A stretch of DNA of 64,000 nucleotides from Leucocoprinus leucothites (Eukaryota > Basidiomycota > Agaricomycetes > Agaricales > Agaricaceae), in contig JAACJO010000003.1 in NCBI GenBank assembly GCA_013368445.1, positions 1,364,001 through 1,428,000 of the forward strand, in the 5' to 3' direction. This document shows, piece by piece, positions 45,308 through 58,800 of this stretch; the stretch's first letter is position 1, and the number at the start of each line of letters is the position of its first letter. Under the pieces are notes generated by a model. That model saw only the letters and a program-made list of their open reading frames with translations. It ran no database searches and was not told where the DNA came from. A program made the position numbers and the translations under genes.

Positions 45308-48300
45308 ATGGCCGATCCCAACCCAGCTGCTCCAAATCCTCAGGATGATGCCGACCGCGTAGGATTCATATAACAGCTTCGCGTCGCACTTCCAGATACT
45401 TAGGGATAAACTCTAGATCAGGCTGAAGCGACTTGCCAAGCTGCAGGCTTCACAGGCAACTACAAGCTTTTCTGACTCATCTAGCAGGCCCGCATCTGCA
45501 ACGCCGAACACTAGCAAGCCATCCACACCTGCCCCTAAAGCCGACGGGCCTCGCCCGCAGGCCGCTTCCCCGCCAATACAGAGACCGCCTGTTGGAGTGT
45601 CAAAGCCAACAGCTGTCCAGGGCTCTGTACCTCCGCCGGCTAAGAGAAAGGCTGTCGCAAAGCTTGACCTTGCAAGCTGGGAGGATCAGACCATACAAGA
45701 TATTCTCAGAGTGACTCTTAGCGTGAGTGATCTGTTCTTCCTCTTAATTCCAGCAATTTGAAAGCAATTCTTAGAAAGAGACGGCTGAGAAGAGTGGTCA
45801 TGAGATAACGTGGCTAAAGCATCTACAACAGGAACTCGTCTCAGAGAGCATATGTGAGTGCGGCTCCCCAGACTTAGGAGTGTCTACTGAAGGCCATGCA
45901 GCTGCCGACAGCTTGAGCACGGACCTCATTGACCGTCTTCTTATTGCTCGCTTGGAATTGAATCCGCAAGAGATGACGTGTGTATTTCATTGGATCTGAT
46001 ACATCACCATTAATGATCAGCTTTCTAGTGACGACCTCGAGTACCTCCCTGCCCTCGTTTCTTTACCACCCATCACCATTTTCGAGTATCTCGTAGGAAG
46101 CTGGAAGAGGCTGAACGCAGCGCGGGTAGCCTTAAACAAAAAGGTATACTCCCCACTTTTGTATCGCCCTCTCGACTGAATCAGAAGTACTGTAGAACTA
46201 CCCTCCTCCGGATACCCAGCAAGCAATTATCAAGCTCGACAAGTTACGAGAGCTCCTGATCAGTTACGCTGGCCTAACTCTTCAGGAGCCTGAAATGTTC
46301 CCTCAGCCTCAAGGGTCTGTATTTCGTTTCTTGTACTCCTCAAAATAACTGAACGTGATCCCAGGCGTGTGATCGGTGCCCCTGAACTCGTGAAGCCCCT
46401 TCTCTCGCTCTCTGCACTCTCCACACCTCTTCTTACTGGCCCAACGACGGATCCCAACACACTCGATTCTTCGGACGTTGAACAATTCATCCAGGAACTC
46501 GCCCACAGGTTTGAAAACGACGAATTGGAAAGCGTCCTTGGACCTGTCATCAAAGGACTTCTGCACAATGAATGCCTCTTCCGTCCGGAGGGTCTAGCGG
46601 GTGGTGATGCAGGATGGCGTGGAGTGATAAGCGGGCTAGAATTGCTTGTGTCCATCAAGAGTATCGCCATTTTGATCACAAAAATGCCGGAATTCAACCC
46701 TTCCGACGCCACTGCACCCACAATCGAGAAGGTATCCTTGCTTGGACCTTTGTGTCGCCTTGGAGTCTTCGGAAAGGAATGGGTTAGTACAATCAACATA
46801 TTACAGTTTTCTTTCTCATATTAGCTCTAGCCAGATATCGCGAAGAGTTACTTTGTTGAGAGTGAAGGCCGGAGACGGACTGACATCGAATCCTCCTACG
46901 CTAGCCTGCGAGGCACTCTCAAGAGCTTACAGGTTGGTACCTTCATAAAACGCTGTGGCTCGTTGGTTCACGTTGTGATCAGACCTCACTCTTTCACATC
47001 TTCAATAATTTGGTCAGAGCTTCAGCTGATTCTCGCGAAGCTGTATTACAATACTTTGCTCGAGTAATCTCACTAAACAAAAGGCGTGCCGGTACACATG
47101 TATGTTGCGAGTAAACCCATATTCTGTCCCTGACTGACTCTATGGCTGACACTCGGCACGCTAGGTCGATCCGGAAACAGTTGCATCTGACGGTTTTATG
47201 GTCAACTTACAAATCATTCTCTACAAATTTGCTGACCCATTTATCGATGCTACTTACTCTAAAGTCAGTTCGCCTCTGTTCTAGTTCTACCTTCCACTCA
47301 CTTCCTATGTTCTAAGATGGATCGTGTAGATCCATTATTTTACATTCACTCGGATCGAATCGAGCTCAGCGATGAAACCCGAATTAAAGCTACTAGCGAA
47401 GAAGCTAACGAGTGGGCCAGCGCAAACAGAGACCCCAGGGGTAATGTCGTCTTCTTGTGAAAGTATCATGGTCTTATGTCTTCTTGGATAGCCTCAGCAC
47501 CAAACTTTATCTCCCACATATTCTTCCTCTGTATTGCTATGGGCCACTACGGCTACTTGAAGACTATCGGCTCTTACAATGAGTTGGCAAGACACGTCGA
47601 TGACACCCAGAGGCATCTTGACTGGATCGAACAAGAAGGGTCATGGGTAGGGGTAAGTGGTCTGATTTTACACTTTAGAATCAAGCTCAGCGGAAATCTA
47701 GACTCTTCAACAAAGCCGTGTCGAGATGGCAATCAGATTGAGGAAGGTACTGTCATCCAATTCAATCTGAAAATAAAAATCAAATTTTCACATAGCATCA
47801 ACTAGCTGGAGTTGGACAAGCTTCGCTCGCATATGCATGCGTACCAAGCTGCACTATTGGACCCTGAGCTTGTATTCGCTTCCATAAACTTCATGACTTT
47901 CTTGTCCACATGGTTGATTCGCCAAGTGGATCCGAAAAAATCTCATCCCAAGCCTGTTGTACAGTTGCGTTCGCTTTAGCTGTTTCATCGAATGACTCAA
48001 AAGACACTAATGCATTTTGACAGGTTACCTCTTCCAGAAGAGGTGCCCATGGCATTCCGAATCCTGCCTGAGTACATCATCGAAGATATTGCAGATTTCA
48101 TGCTCTTCTCCACTAAGTAAGCCCGGATCTAGGAAAGTCCTATTCCGCGCTTAATCAAGGATCCCTTCTACAGCGCGGCCCCTGACAAGTGGGAAATGTC
48201 GGGCAGAACGGAGCTTTTGACGTTTGTGTTAACCTTTTTGACTTCGACTTGGTATATCAAGAATCCGTTCTTGAAATCGAAGGTTAACGATGTAAGCTCC

Positions 48301-49734
48301 GCTTGGTCTCAAGAGTCGAACATTCTCAAATGTTTGTTAGGTTCTTTTTATTGCCACCCAATACTATGGCCGAGAACGTTCTGGTCTGTTAGGAAACATG
48401 CTCAACACAGAACCTTTGGCCTTGAAGCACCTGATACCGGCATTGACTCACTTCTACATTGGTAGGTTAGGTCCTATGGTGATGATCTCAACTCTTAAAT
48501 GAATTGATTGCAGAGGTGGAGCAAACGGGAGCCAGCTCACAGTTTTACGATAAATTTAGTAAAATCATTTCTCATTTGCCTTTAGATGTGTAGCTGACAT
48601 GTAACCTTAAGATTCACGTCGCAGTATCGCTCATGTCTTGAAGATTGTCTGGCCCAACCAGAATCACCGTGACGCAGTTGATAGAGAGGCCAAGTAAGGA
48701 TGCATGGCACATCCCACAATTTATTGGCTGACATCCCTGTAGGAATGTGGACAAATTCGTTCGGTTTGTCAACCTCATGATGAACGACGTTACATATCTC
48801 CTCGATGAATCCGTGAACAACATCAGTCAGATACACAACATTGAAAATGAGATGAAGGATAAAGCTGCTTGGGCTGCGCAGACGCCTCAACACAGGGAAG
48901 AGCGAGAACAAACTCTCCGAGGGCTGGAAAGACAAGCTTCGATGTATACTCGGTTGGGTGCCAGAACAGTCGAACTCTTGAAGGTCTTCACCGGGCAGAC
49001 TAAGGAGCCATTTATGATGCCCGAGATTGTCGACCGGCTGGCGGCAATGTTGGACTACAATTTGAACGCTCTGGCAGGTCCAAGATGTCAAGAGCTGAAG
49101 GTTCGCAACCCGCAGAAGTTGGGATGGGATCCTCGATCTTTACTGAGGGATATCATCGACGTACTCGTCAACTTGAGTGATCAAGAGGCTTTCACCAAGG
49201 CTGTAGCGAACGATGGGCGGAGTTATAGTAAAGAACTGTTTGAGCAGGCAGCAAGGATTGCGATCAAAAGGGGCATCAAAACAGAGACAGAGATAGCACC
49301 CTTCCGGCTGTTCATCGAGAAAGTCGAGGAGGCAAAAGCCAACATGGAGGCGGAAGAAGATCTGGGTGAAGTTCCTGATGAATATCTAGGTTTGTTTGTT
49401 CCGCAAAATATACATCGTGACATTCCAGCCTGACCCTGATTGCGCAGATCCTCTTATGTTCACACTCATGAGGGACCCTGTTATGCTGCCATCGTCAAAA
49501 GCGGTTATGGACATTGCTACCATCAAATCCCACCTGCTTTCCGACACAAAGGATCCGTTCAATCGTGCACCACTACGAATTGAAGACGTGATCCCGAGTT
49601 CGTTCATCCCCTCAACCGCCAATTCAACTTCGCTAACTTCTTTCTTAGTGCCAGATTTGAAAGCTAAGATTGACGCGTTTCTGATTGAGAGACGGAATAA
49701 GAGAATAGCCAATGCCATGGACACTTCTGCTTAA
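45308..49734 (+). CDS. UFD2: Ubiquitin chain elongation factor E4, U-box type
   Basis: The E4 enzyme that extends ubiquitin chains on Cdc48-bound substrates. It starts MADPNPAAPNPQDDADR, then IRLKRLAKLQASQATTSFS, a Pro/Ser-rich stretch and PPPAKRKAVAKLDLASWEDQ, TIQDILRVTL. The Ufd2 core follows through many small exons: DDLEYLPALVSLPPITIFEY, LLHNECLFRPEGL, ETVASDGFMVNLQIILYKFA and the helical block GARTVELLKVFTGQTKEPFM with ELKVRNPQKLGWDPRSLLRD. The U-box closes the protein: YLDPLMFTLMRDPVMLPSSK, then DPFNRAPLRIEDVIPS. About 1,100 residues as usual for the family. The long core is supported by order and length, but some central exon borders are only estimates. Confidence 0.95.
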
Positions 49735-50822
49735 TGAGCAAGAGGTTTGTAGTGTATCAATATCGAAGCGACTCTATGTAATACATGTGTATATTTTGAC
49801 ACCCATTGAACGCACTTGTACAATTGTCGAACCTGCGCCTTGCTGCTTGAGCTATGAAGTATTTTCTTAGGACTCTCAGTTCACTGCGCGTGCCATTCTG
49901 TGACAATGCAAGTTATTGCGGAGGCTGGTGCCGGCAGTACCCGGCTGCAACTGGGTCACCGTGACGGTGATCAAACAATGAACACTTAAGAGCTTTGACC
50001 ACTAACTGCAAGCTTGGAGAATGGGCCAGAACGATGGGACCGAAGAAGCCGGCCGTCGACATTCAGACAATATCGCCACCATGCTTATCATGGACCAAGC
50101 AAAGCTCGGACAGGCACGTATAGCAGTCAAAAATACTTCTCGGTACATGCCTGTATATCCTCGCCGGCCGACTCGGAAAATTCCCACTCTTGCCCTCCGC
50201 CGCCGCCTCACCACTAGCAAATTGTCCACTTGTCCCCAATTTCCTTGGAAGCGTGACGTTGCGCAACTAGTCTATTAAGAAGACTCCCTAGAGTCTGCCT
50301 CCTCGCATCAATGTTTTAGGGAGACGATCTGTAAATCATTCAGCCCGCTGAATAATAGTGGCAGACTACCTATTCGAATTTCGGATATGGACGCCGCGGC
50401 ATTTGGCTGTCCACGAGAAGCATGCTAGTCTGTTCCGTGCACACTAAGAAAAAAACGTCTCGGCAGCCGAGAGCATCCTTCCCCGCAAACACTGGTGTTT
50501 ATTCAAGGGAGCAAGCGGCAATCAACAAAGAAGATATTCAAGGGATGAAGGTTCATCCATCTCCAGGCCAATTTCAATCCGAGCTTCATGTGGATGAGGA
50601 CGAGGTTCGGTTAATGACCCTTAACGTACTCGATGCAAGCGGTTGCTGATTTGGGCTCTCAGCCGTGAATAAAATCTTGGTCTGGGACAGAATGATGCCC
50701 CTCAAGGAGACTGCTCCCCCGTCGCTTCACCCAAACTGGCCAGCCTAGTGTTTTTCCTCTCAACAATCCTCCCTTAAACTCGTGGTCCCTCAACCTTCCG
50801 TAGTGGCCTCGTATCACCAAAA
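49735..50822. other. Intergenic region between UFD2 and the DUF6534 genes
   Basis: About 1.1 kb. A few open frames around 50.0-50.3 kb overlap on both strands without domain content. No repeat was seen. The right edge is the promoter of the first DUF6534 gene. Confidence 0.45.
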
Positions 50823-52895
50823 ATGAAGGGTCCAGCAGAGATTGCGTACGTATTTCGTCCTTCACCTTCTCAGGTAGTACTGAGCTGAGGTACAATAGGC
50901 ATGGACCAATGCTCATTGGATTTGTATTCAATGTCTTTTTATTTGGAACGATGACCACGCAAGTCTATCTTTATTACACCAACTTCCGCAAGTGAGTTCT
51001 CGGTAACCTACTGATAGTGCTGTATCCCTGAGGCTAACGTATAAACCAAGGGATCGGTTGTGGATGAAGTTATTTGTGCGTTACGTTCCTCGAGGTTGAG
51101 TGTTCCTCAGTCTGACTCAATACTTATAGGTATTTCTCATCTTCGTCCTTGATACACTCAACTCTGTCTGCGACTGCGTTTACCTTTACGACTCTCTCAT
51201 TTTGAAGTTCGGTATGCCTGACAGAATCACAAATGCAATGTTATCGCAGACTAAGTCACTGCTTTAGGTGATATACAAGCTCTTGGAACAGCGAACTGGG
51301 GTGAGACTCTACCTCTTTCTTCCCTACCTCCGCATAGCTAAGCGCCGCTTAGTTTTTGCAACAGGTTTGTCACCAGCATGTCACCATGGGAATTGAAACG
51401 CAAAATCATCTAATATTACGAAACTTTCCTGTCAAGATCCTGCTTTCACCGTAAATGCACTCCGCTCTTTCTTTGTTATGGGTTCCCCCTGAAATTTCCC
51501 ATTTGATAGGGGGTGATTGCGGCTCTCGTTCAATTGTTCTTTGCTTGGCGCGTAGCCTCCCTGACGAAGAACTGGATTCTGAGCTCTGTTGTATTCCTTG
51601 GTGCCATTACAGGCGGAAGTACGACAAAATTTTCTTGCATCGAAAAGAACTGATGTTTAATTTATATCCTTCCAGTATGCGGTATCATCACTGCTTGCGA
51701 TGTAGTCAAGACCCCTCAGTTCACGGAATTCCAAAGCTTCAAGGTCAGGGGTGAACTTAATACTGATCTCCCGTCATTTTAAATCGTGCGATAGATCGTC
51801 GTCATTATCTGGCTGGTGGTGGCGAGCCTGGTGGATGTTATAATTACGTCGACCCTGGTTTGGTTTTTGTGAGTAGCCATATTAAAGACTCCCACTCTTA
51901 CTGACGATGATACCAGAGTACGTTTCACAACTTCGGTACTCGTTCTTCTCTCTGACTGTTTGTAGAGAAAGCATAAGACAGGTTTTAAACAATCTGACCT
52001 CATAGTTGACCGTATAATTCGGGGTTTGTCTAATTTCTGTTTCCGAAAACACTTGCTAACACTCCTCGGACACAAGTTACTGTACAAACCGGGCTCATTA
52101 CCGCCATCGTGGCTGTTGTTGATTTAATAGTCTTCCTCACGGACGTGAGTTCCGGTTTCATTCTTTACAGGATTCTGTACTAACGCACAAATAGGAAACT
52201 GGGACGTGAGTATGAGCGAATTAAACGCCTTCGATCACTATGCTGATTCTCTAAACACCACGGTTTATAGGCACCTCATCTTTAACTTCCCACTTTGCAA
52301 GCTCTATACCAACTCGTTAATGAGCAGCTTGAATTCTCGCAAAGGCTGGCAATACTCAACGACCTCGGAGCACAGCGAACGTCCGGGTGTAGATATAGAT
52401 GTAGAAAAATCGACGAGCGGACAAGGAGTTTCGTCTCATTACCCGGACGATCCGAGTTGGAAGTCCCAGGGGGCTAGTAGCAACCGGTCAGGTGGTGCGG
52501 TCAATGGTCCCAAGAAACTCGCCGTAAGCATTTCCTTGTCTTTTGTATGGCCGTCTGACTGATATAGTTTTGCTTAGAATGATATCCTCAATCTACGGTC
52601 GCGAAGAACTTCGCCAGAAGTTTTTGTTCACGTCGAGTCCCATGAGCTGCGTGATATTTCACAAGGACAGCATCCAGCGGGTTATGCCAGTGATGACATT
52701 ATCAAGATAAACCCCGAGTCATTTGAAACCACACAAGAAAGCCTCGCTGCTCCTGTGAGTGGTGGGAACAGGACTGTTGTTCTCCCCACAAATAACTTCA
52801 ACAGAGGTCGACAAGAAAGGTCCGCGGTTGAAAAGACGCCTAGTATGTATACTGAGAGCGATTCCGACGAACCTAGGAAATCCAGATACCCGTAG
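50823..52895 (+). CDS. DUF6534-type seven-helix membrane protein 1
   Basis: A basidiomycete-specific multi-pass membrane protein of unknown role, receptor-like in topology. Exons join as MKGPAEIAHGPMLIGFVFNV, FLFGTMTTQVYLYYTNFRK, DRLWMKLFVFLIFVLDTLN, YDSLILKFGDIQALGTANW, VFAT (12-nt exon 51353-51364), DPAFT (14-nt exon 51437-51450), GVIAALVQLFFAWRVASLTK, CGIITACDVVKTPQF, VVIIWLVVASLVDVIITSTL, RKHKTGFKQSDLIVDRIIR, VTVQTGLITAIVAVVDLIVF and HLIFNFPLCKLYTNSLMSSL. The last blocks form the DUF6534 domain, followed by a hydrophilic, Ser-rich tail with SPEVFVHVESHELRD. More than a dozen introns. All joins keep frame, but the tail is less certain. Confidence 0.85.
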
Positions 52896-53697
52896 AGATC
52901 TGCTATGCTATTTATTATTAATTTGCAATGTTTAACTGTACTTCCTTTACAAAAGAAGGTTTGACCATGGAGGTATTGATTTTGGCCCTTCCCATAGTAC
53001 TGACTACAGTAATGGCTCTTTGAGGTTCCCTCTTCAAAAACTTGATGATCCAAACACTATGTCCTAGTCCGCGGCCTTGCAAATAGCACCTACCACTAAC
53101 CCTAGTCGGGTCTGGTACCCGTCACTCGATCATGACCGAGAGCTGCTAAGTATTCCTATTTGGATTAATACCAAGATTATATTCCTCAGGACCGTGGAAG
53201 GTGAAATGAAAGTTGACATCAGTGGATCAGTGATTACATTTTGATCACTGCCCTTTAACGGGTTGATCCTCTTTCTGTACGCAAAAGCCGCCAGAGGCAC
53301 TCTTCTTACCATAGCAAAGACACTTAGGGAACTCTCAACGGCATCCCGGGCCCTCGTGCTAATAAAATTCGAAATACACTCTCCGTAACCTTCAGCGTTC
53401 ACAACCCCACTTCCATAATACAAGCGGCTGAATGACATGTACCGACCTTCGTGGACGCCACCCCGTTCTCGCCTCTTAAGTGTCACTCCTCGTTCGACAT
53501 CCGTTGGTAATCTTTAATTCCGATTATGTACCTAAAGAGCTAAACCAAGATCTGGGCCATGGTCCCGATGGCGGATGTAGTGCTCCATGGCATACAAAAT
53601 TGCCAGTGTAACTCTCGCACAATAGCGACTATCTGTCACTTGTTCTCTTATCCCTTCTTGAACGGTACACTCTCTGGATCAGTTGGAATCGTTGACA
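52896..53697. other. Intergenic region between the DUF6534 genes
   Basis: Contains a minus-strand open frame of 118 codons (53130-53486) without a recognised domain, and the promoter of the second DUF6534 gene. No support for a gene. Confidence 0.4.
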
Positions 53698-55619
53698 ATG
53701 GCCTCCAACGCGGCTGAACTCGTGTGTGTGCTGCCGTGCGGTTATTGTTTCGACTTGAGCCTCGAGGTTGACTGAAGACTATAGCCATGGTCCCATGTTT
53801 CTCGGGACAGCTTTCAACGTATTGCTATATGGCATTTCGATCACACAGACGTATCTGTACTTGGTCAGCTTCAAGGGGTGAGTTTTACTTGGCTCTATGA
53901 ATTCACCAATGTAGGTTCATGGTCTTACAGCGATAGGTGGTTCATCAAATACTTCGTGAGCGATTGAAACGGCATGCGCGTGTACCATAACGTTGAAAAA
54001 CGTCAATAGGTTTATTTCCTATTCGTTGCAGATACTGTCCATACGGTTTTCACACTCGTTTACATGTACAATTCTTTAGTCAAGAATTTCGGTGAGTCCC
54101 TGTTTCGGGTATCTGAAGAGAAATGTTCATGGAATTGTGCTTAGGAAATGTGGACTACCTCCAGGAAGCCGACTGGATTTTTGCGACTGGTTCGTACAAT
54201 CACTACTCTCATGATATCACTACCTCACCCACCTCTGTAGATCCAGCACTGACAGTACGCCTCCGATGCTTCAGACTGCATTGATATCTGACCGACTGCC
54301 CATTCATATCTAGGGAATTATAGGAGGATCAGTACAAGCTTTCTTTGCTTGGAGAGTCAATGTCCTCTCACACAACTCATTTCTCTCGCTGACCATCCTC
54401 CTTTGCTCGGTCGTCTCATTTTGTAAGTCTTCCCATTCTCGCCTATGTTTCCTCCCGTTTTGATGGATCGGTCCTTCTGATCGTCATAGTCATGGGCCTT
54501 GCAACTGCTGTCGCTATATCCTTCGTTCCGTCCTTCACCCAGTTCCAGAAATTTAGAGTCGTTGTCATTTTCTGTAGGTATATTTTAAAACATGAATTGG
54601 GATATTTAGTCAATACGTGCTACAGGGCTCGGGTCATCTTGTCTAGCAGACGTTGTAATCACAGCTACAATGGTTCTCTACTTGGTCTGTTCCCCAATTC
54701 AATGATCTCCACTAGATGCTGCTGACACAAAAATCCAGCGAAGGCACAGAACAGGATTCTCGCAGACGGACCACCAAATCGATAGAATCATCAGAGGTAA
54801 AGCATCCTCTTATTGTAGGACTTGTTATGCCATCCTGACATGATAATCCAGTCACTATGCACACAGGTTGGTCGGCTGTTTGCTCGACGCATTTTACCTC
54901 GCTGACATGCCCATTTTCACCCTGATCAGGACTTGCAACTGCACTCTGGGCGTAAGTGTTCAGGTTCCCTGTATTCCTCGAGCTAACCATCCGCTAACAT
55001 CTCATATATACATGGTAGTCTCATCGATCTCCTGCTCTACCTATCCAGCGTAAGTGTTCGCATCCACCTTTCCGTGCTTTCTTCGCAACTATCATCGACC
55101 TCACACACCACTCTAGCCGTCCGGAAAGTAAGTCGTACCTCCTACCACTCCCAAATCGGGCACGGCGCACTAACAAAAACTATGGTCTAGGCACTTATTC
55201 TTCAACTTTTGTCTCTCAAAGCTATACACCAACTCGCTCATGAGCAGCCTCAACTCCCGTGGTGGGTGGAAGTACAACGAAGAAAGTGATGTAGCCTTTT
55301 CCTTCGAGCATAAACGAGTTGCGTGTGGCCCATCCATCCATCTCCCTAACTTGGTACTGATAGCCCATCTCATACACCTAGTCAGCCACGAACCTGCAAA
55401 ACCAGCCCAGTTCTAGCCCTAACATCAAACGACCGGAGGTTCGTTTGCAGCTATCTAAAATTACCGATCATCGCTAATATGCGGACGCAATATGCGCAGG
55501 TGTTTGTCCACGTCGAGTCACACGAGATGGTCAACCCTGCTTTGAAAGTAGATCAAAGGATCTACGAAGAGATGACAAGTCATTTTGAAGCCGAGTCGAA
55601 GAGGAGTTTGACAGTCTAA
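53698..55619 (+). CDS. DUF6534-type seven-helix membrane protein 2
   Basis: A tandem paralogue of the gene at 50823. Exons join as MASNAAELVHGPMFLGTAFN, VLLYGISITQTYLYLVSFKG, DRWFIKYFVYFLFVADTVHT, YNSLVKNFGNVDYLQEADWI, FATDPALT (the last part on a 14-nt exon, 54241-54254), GIIGGSVQAFFAWRVNVLSH, MGLATAVAISFVPSFTQFQK, VVVIFWLGSSCLADVVITAT, HRTGFSQTDHQIDRIIRVTM, TGLATALWALIDLLLYLSS and HLFFNFCLSKLYTNSLMSSL. The tail ends with VFVHVESHEMVNPALK, matching copy 1. The 14-nt exon is conserved in length and phase, while the 12-nt exon of copy 1 is here part of a larger exon, so one intron was gained or lost. Function unknown. Confidence 0.83.
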
Positions 55620-55815
55620 TCCGACTGGAGCATTGTCATCTCCAGGTAAAACCACCACCGAAAAACTCGTCATTTTTGCTTGGTTTTCTTTGTGTTACAC
55701 ATAAATCGAGAAGTCCTTAAATTCTTTCCAAAAACATCGGTCTGATATCGATCAATATAAGGATAAATAGTCCAACTTCCTGTCTCAAGCTCTGCTCAGC
55801 CTGAACATAGCCCTA

Positions 55816-58800
55816 CTAGTTGTTCGGGTATAGATGATCACCAACGAACCGATCAAACCACTGGAAAACTTCATGATGCCATTTGAGACTGAACATTTAA
55901 GGCACCACAAGAAATAACCGAGCGGAGTTAGCTCAAGAGGAACGATAAGATGCCCACGAGAAAGACGCACCTGTTCCCATGGTTCAAGACCCAATGATTC
56001 TCATCAGGGAATATGACCAATCGGCTAGGAATACCGAGTCTATGTGTGCATGCAAAGAAAGGTGTGAATCAGTCATCACTTCCTAAAGGAAATGCAAAAA
56101 AAAAAAAACTGAAAACTGAAAACTGAAAACGACGAAAGAAGGCGGGAGAAAATAATCGGAGATTAGATGAAGAAAGACATACTGTTGCAAGGCATGGAAG
56201 GCACCAATACCCTCCGTCTCAGGAAGCCTATAGTCCTTACTTCCATGGATCAAAAGCTGAGGGGTAGACCACTTATGGACATAGTTCGAGGGACTCATTC
56301 TGTTCAAATACACACGGGTTGTCAGATAGTCAGTTCAACCAAGAGGAAGTAGCCACGGAATGGAACTATGACAGGAGGTAGAGCGGGAGAGTATGTGTGC
56401 GTGATACGTGTGTGTGTGTGTGGCGGACGGAATGGAACGTACTCTGTTGAAAGTTGCTTGCTCTTCTTATCCCAAGGCCTATATAAACATGAACCCCGAT
56501 CAGAAAAACAGTCGTTTAAAGAGAAAGAGAAAGTAAAAGCAGGAAGCTTACCTGCCACCCCATTCATGGTTAAACTACACACGCCACCCAACAGCAAAAC
56601 AATGGGTCGTAAGTATATCAATCAGAACGTCCCCGCGGGTCGGTCGAGGACCAAAGTATGATACGTACGAAGAAAAGTTCGTCTGTCGAGTATCCATTGT
56701 AGGCAGAGTCGAATACGCCGTCATGGCATATGAGAGCTTTAAACCCAAAGCCATATTCGGGGTGTCCTTGAATCCAACTGAGTTCCAATGTGTCAGAGAA
56801 AAATGCCCGAGGATAAGACCCAGAGGAAACGCCTACTTGATAGCATATCCTCCCCAGCTTGCACCAGCGGCCACAGCGCGATCGGGATCGATCTGAATAC
56901 AAAATAGTAAGGGCCAAAAATGAAAGTTGAGGGTATGGAGCGAGAATGATTACGCACTTCGGGATATTTCTCGAGTGCGTGCTTCCATCCTTTGATCATG
57001 TCAACGAACGGCTTGCCTCCCCAATCCTCCTTAATCGCGTCCGTCAAATCTGAGCAGAATACAATATGTAAGCCTCGAACGCGAGGAGTGCGAACGACAT
57101 TACCTTGTCCGAAAGTTGTGCTTCCGGTGGGATTGATAGAAATAACAAAGTATCCTTGACCAGTAAATGCTAATGAAAGAGACCCATTAATTCTCCCGAG
57201 GCCCAGCAACATACATGCAAATAAAATGATCATACCATTGGGATTCCACCTAGTAGACCACGAATCTTCCCAAGCACCTTGGGGGCCACCGTGAATAAGC
57301 AGAACAACAGGATACTTCTTCTTCTGTCCTTCTTCCCATCCTCGTGGTTTCAAAGCCCATCCTTGAATCTTCTTATTATTCGCACCGGTGAAATGAAACT
57401 CTTCTCCAGGACTCAATTTCTTCTCAGCTAACTTGGCCTCTGTGAATCGAGTTACTTGTTGAATATCTCCTTCACGTTTCCTTCCTTCTGCGGATTTGGG
57501 ATCAGTGTAGTCAGAGAGGTATCGGGGAAGATGTTGGATCAGGAATACATCGTTGGGAGAGGTGAGGGATGAACGCGTGAAGAGGAGGCGACCTGTGTAC
57601 AGGGTATGGATGCTAGATACTGCACCCGTAGATGTCAGCTCGAATGGTTCGGTGTAGACTTTGTCGAATTGGGGATCGGTGGTGGAGTGGGAGGGAGTGG
57701 GTGGAACTGGGAGGTAGTATATTTTGACTCTGGCCTGGTCACCAGCTGTGAAGTAGATGAACGTTCCCTCTTTGTTGAACTGCAAGACATATCAGTAAGT
57801 GTAAAAAGGAGAGGAACCGAGAAGGAGAACGTACAGCTAATTGTTCAGGTGATCGGTCCCAGCGTTGAGTCAAGGTGTACCTCACGTTCTTGTGCAAGTC
57901 GTAGATCACGATCTTCGCCCTGTCACTCTCGTAGCCATCTTTATCGAGCTCGAGCCATGCAACTTTATCACCTTGTTTGGAGAACACGGGGCTATGGATC
58001 GCGCCTTGTTTTCCAGAAGTGAGTTCGCGTGGCTTAGTCCGGCCCATGATGTCGACGATGTAAACCTGCAGGCATACTGTAAGTGGGCTGAAATATGGAA
58101 AAGAGCAGGACTCACGTTCTGTTTAGTGTGCCATGCCAGTGGGAGCTCAGGGTCTTTGGTAGTATACACGATATGAGTCGCAGAGACGTCAAAGTCATCT
58201 GTACCACCGAAAGGCTCAACAGGGGAATACTAAGTGCACTGTCAGGAATGTTATATCCAAGCAATTTGCAAGCACATACATGACCAGTCCCTTTCAACGG
58301 AGCATGAAACTCTGTACCCATCTTCCACGCCCGATCAGGGTTCAACTGCAGCAGCACACTGAACAACTGGGGCTTCTTCGGTCCAACCCAAGTATCCCAG
58401 TGCCGAACATACGTCTCATCATAGGTATATGCAGAATTACCACGATTTTCCCAAGCCTCGTCTTGGTCTTTGACCGTAGTCAGATCCCCATCACCGTATA
58501 CATTGTCAGAGAAGACCAAGTGCCTAGACGCCGGGTTGTAACGGAAGTTGGTCGCAGTCTTGGAGGGAATGGAACCGATTAATATGCCTTCAGTAGCAAT
58601 CTTCAACGGCTCTTCGGACGCGGTGGCGGCACTGTAAGAACCGGTACAGTCATGTGCATATATTTCGAGATTGTCGTCCTTGCCCTCGACGACATGGGCG
58701 AGGGTAGTGCCTGTAAGCCAGAAGATTTCGCCACCTTTGTCGAGCTGGGTATTAAAATGAGTATTGCACTAAATGACGCGTCATCGTGGGACGCACAGGG

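Noticed and set aside
21464..49734. Possible ubiquitin gene cluster (RSP5, F-box genes, AN1 protein, UFD2)
   Set aside because: The genes are separated by unrelated ones over 28 kb, sit on both strands and show no shared regulatory motif. They are common in any eukaryotic genome, so chance neighbourhood is the simpler view.
53130..53486. 118-codon minus-strand open frame between the DUF6534 genes
   Set aside because: No domain, no signal peptide and no paralogue in the window; the length is within chance for this sequence.
56400..56430. Short GT/CA repeat as a possible functional element
   Set aside because: It is a brief microsatellite inside an intron of the S9 peptidase gene.
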